Shown here piece after piece: positions 6,298-7,834 of a DNA stretch of 7,834 nucleotides. This DNA comes from Candidatus Poribacteria bacterium. GTDB lineage: Bacteria > Poribacteria > WGA-4E > GCA-2687025. The position numbers were made by a program, and so were the translations under genes. The DNA is taken from assembly GCA_027625215.1 (NCBI GenBank), contig JAQBWJ010000085.1, forward strand, positions 1 through 7,834, written 5' to 3'. Position 1 is the stretch's first letter. Each line of letters begins with the position of its first letter. Below the pieces are notes generated by a model, which saw only the letters and a list, made by a program, of their open reading frames with translations, was not told where the DNA came from and did no database searches.

Positions 6298-6305
6298 TCG
6301 ACACG
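6291..6305. repeat. Short inverted repeat at the convergent gene junction
   Basis: CGTGT (6291-6295) and ACACG (6301-6305) form a 5-bp stem with a 5-base loop across the isomerase stop codon and most of the 12-base gap to the helicase gene. No T tract follows on either strand, so it is at best a weak terminator. Confidence 0.2.
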
Positions 6306-6309
6306 TAAC

Positions 6310-7834
6310 CTATCCCTCGTCTTGGAGAGGTTCGATCACGTCGTCCGGTTTGACGGATTCGGGTTGGGTGTCGTTGTTGGCATCCGACCCGTTTTCGTTT
6401 GACTCGCCCTCGAAATCGACGCGAAGTTGGCGTTCCGCATCGACTATGTCGCGGTTCAGTTTCTTGATCGCGTCGAGAAGCGTGTCGGGGAGCGTCGGGT
6501 GATCGCTCATCGCGCGACGGATTTGTCGAAGCAAGTCGGCTCCTGAGCGGAACATCCGCACCAAATCGCCTTCTGTCGCGCCGGTGTACTCCAACAGTGC
6601 GTCGAACTCCGCGCCGCGCGACCACGCAAGCGTTGCGGAAGCGAGTCCGGGATCGAGCGGTTGGGTCAGCGTATCGACGCCGTACTCCGCCTCCAAGATA
6701 CGGATACGATCTACCGCTTTCGAGGCGTTGCGGAGCAGCCGTCGAATGGGCCCATCTTCCAACCTGCGAGTCCATTGATCGCGCTTCGACTCGAAGATGA
6801 GCGACACGGCGAGGACGTTGAGCGCATCCGGATCGAGCGATTCCAAATACCCTGCAAACGCCAACTGCGTGATTTGGAGTTCATAGCCGTACAACTGCTG
6901 GGCGATCTCGCCGCGCGGAAACACCTCGATACCGTCGATATAGCCGAGCGTCGTCAACACCTTCAGTCGCCGCTCAATCTGGTCTTTCTGGTAGTTCTCG
7001 ACGCGCACGATCTCTTCATGCAGGTTCGACAACTTCGACGCGGAACGTTCCTGATCGCTATACCGCTTGCGACATTCGTTCAAATTATCGCAGCCGTGAC
7101 ACTGAGCCACGTCCAACTGTTTTCTGATCGCGCCTTCTTGACGGTTCACCTGTCCAAGCCGTTTGACGCGGTCGCGCTTCTTCTTTCGACCGCTGTAACG
7201 CCGCTTGATACGGCTTCGGACAGGGCGCAGTTCATCGATCTCCTCCTGCACCGCGAGCGAGACGTTTTGGAATTGTGTCAGGAGCGTCATCGCGTCGCCG
7301 CCGTAGATGCAGTGCGGCTCCTCCATCTGCTTGCGTTGTCGTTCGGTCTGCTGAATCTGACGGCGCAACAGTTGGATGCGCGCGGAACTCTGATAGTTCC
7401 CAAAACTCTTACGACAAACCTCAAACATTCGGTCGCCGTGCTCTTGCAGCAAGTTTAAGATAGACGAGTACGACAGGTTGAACTGGCTCTCAATCGGCTC
7501 GGGTTCACCTAGCAGGACGTGTTCCACCTGCGGAATCTGGACTCGGTCGGGATGAACAATCGCGTAGACATATCCGCACTCGTCGATGCCGCGTCGTCCG
7601 GCGCGTCCCGCCATTTGCTGGTATTCGCGCGCTTTCAAATAGCGGAACGAGATGCCGTCGTACTTCTCAAGGCTCTCGAAGATGACCGACCGGGCAGGCA
7701 TGTTGATCCCAACGGCGAACGTCTCCGTCGTAAACAACAATTGGATTTTGCCAAGCGTGAACAGCCGTTCGACGACCTCTTTCAGCGTCGGGAGCATCCC
7801 GGCGTGATGATAGGCGACACCACATTGGATGATT
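6310..7834 (-). CDS. Ski2/Mtr4-like DEAD/DEAH-box RNA helicase, N-terminus beyond the window
   Basis: The frame is open to the window edge. The 507 visible residues begin IIQCGVAYHHAGMLP, a typical Ski2-family sequence in the second RecA domain, so the first RecA domain (Walker A, DExH) is missing only because the window ends. The ATG at 7797 is internal. Motif V is TTETFAVGINMPARS (34-48) and motif VI is QMAGRAGRRG (73-82). A stalk with long charged helices follows (about 140-290), including a very basic stretch (203-226) and the Cys cluster CHGC-x5-C (245-254), a possible metal site. A DSHCT-type C-terminal domain spans about 333-475 (DALNVLAVSLIFESK; TEGDLVRMFRSGADLLRQI). The tail (about 473-507) is acidic and probably disordered. 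Relatives are mycobacterial HelY, plant ISE2 and eukaryotic Mtr4/Ski2, which act in RNA processing or decay. The role here is inferred from family only. Confidence 0.93.
   Translation of the reverse strand, partial: IIQCGVAYHHAGMLPTLKEVVERLFTLGKIQLLFTTETFAVGINMPARSVIFESLEKYDGISFRYLKAREYQQMAGRAGRRGIDECGYVYAIVHPDRVQIPQVEHVLLGEPEPIESQFNLSYSSILNLLQEHGDRMFEVCRKSFGNYQSSARIQLLRRQIQQTERQRKQMEEPHCIYGGDAMTLLTQFQNVSLAVQEEIDELRPVRSRIKRRYSGRKKKRDRVKRLGQVNRQEGAIRKQLDVAQCHGCDNLNECRKRYSDQERSASKLSNLHEEIVRVENYQKDQIERRLKVLTTLGYIDGIEVFPRGEIAQQLYGYELQITQLAFAGYLESLDPDALNVLAVSLIFESKRDQWTRRLEDGPIRRLLRNASKAVDRIRILEAEYGVDTLTQPLDPGLASATLAWSRGAEFDALLEYTGATEGDLVRMFRSGADLLRQIRRAMSDHPTLPDTLLDAIKKLNRDIVDAERQLRVDFEGESNENGSDANNDTQPESVKPDDVIEPLQDEG

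Noticed and set aside
6661..7458. Plus-strand open frame (265 codons) opposite the helicase gene
   Set aside because: It is complementary to well-conserved helicase sequence and shows no motifs or initiation signals of its own.
1..7834. tRNA, rRNA, CRISPR array, insertion sequence or attachment site
   Set aside because: No cloverleaf, spaced repeat array, transposase, terminal inverted repeat or integrase sequence was seen. Almost all of the window is accounted for by five genes and their control regions.

Overview
The window is chromosomal bacterial DNA, fairly GC-rich, with long tightly packed genes and no sign of mobile elements, CRISPR or RNA genes. It holds five protein genes, two of them cut by the window edges. 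The organism cannot be named from the sequence alone. A bacterial-type thrS-infC pair, a Ski2/Mtr4-type helicase, a lactonase and a TIM-barrel sugar isomerase would suit an uncultured environmental lineage such as Poribacteria or a planctomycete-like group, but this is a weak inference.

Region 1 (1-1682, plus strand) is translation machinery. The catalytic and anticodon-binding parts of threonyl-tRNA synthetase overlap by 4 bases with infC (initiation factor IF3). The usual rpmI-rplT ribosomal protein genes do not follow. A convergent regulator gene lies there instead, with only a weak hairpin between.

Region 2 (1783-4066, minus strand) is the most interesting part. It encodes a 728-residue sigma-54-dependent activator with the order Rieske [2Fe-2S] ferredoxin - GAF - PAS - AAA+ - Fis-type helix-turn-helix. 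All four iron-sulfur ligands and the AAA+ motifs are present. Its control region has two striking dyads: a 16-bp palindrome over a candidate -10 box, and a perfect 9-bp inverted repeat that brackets the ribosome binding site and includes the start codon.

Region 3 (4121-6297) holds two divergently transcribed genes that look like carbohydrate metabolism. On the minus strand is a beta-propeller lactonase of the 6-phosphogluconolactonase family, ending in a strong intrinsic terminator. On the plus strand is a sugar phosphate isomerase/epimerase-like TIM barrel with a recognisable promoter. Their shared 251-bp control region contains an 11-bp direct repeat.

Region 4 (6310-7834, minus strand) is the C-terminal part of a Ski2/Mtr4/HelY-like RNA helicase, convergent with the isomerase gene across only 12 bases. 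The regulator is set apart from its neighbours by a terminator and its own promoter. Its target genes cannot be read from this window, and no convincing sigma-54 promoter was seen.
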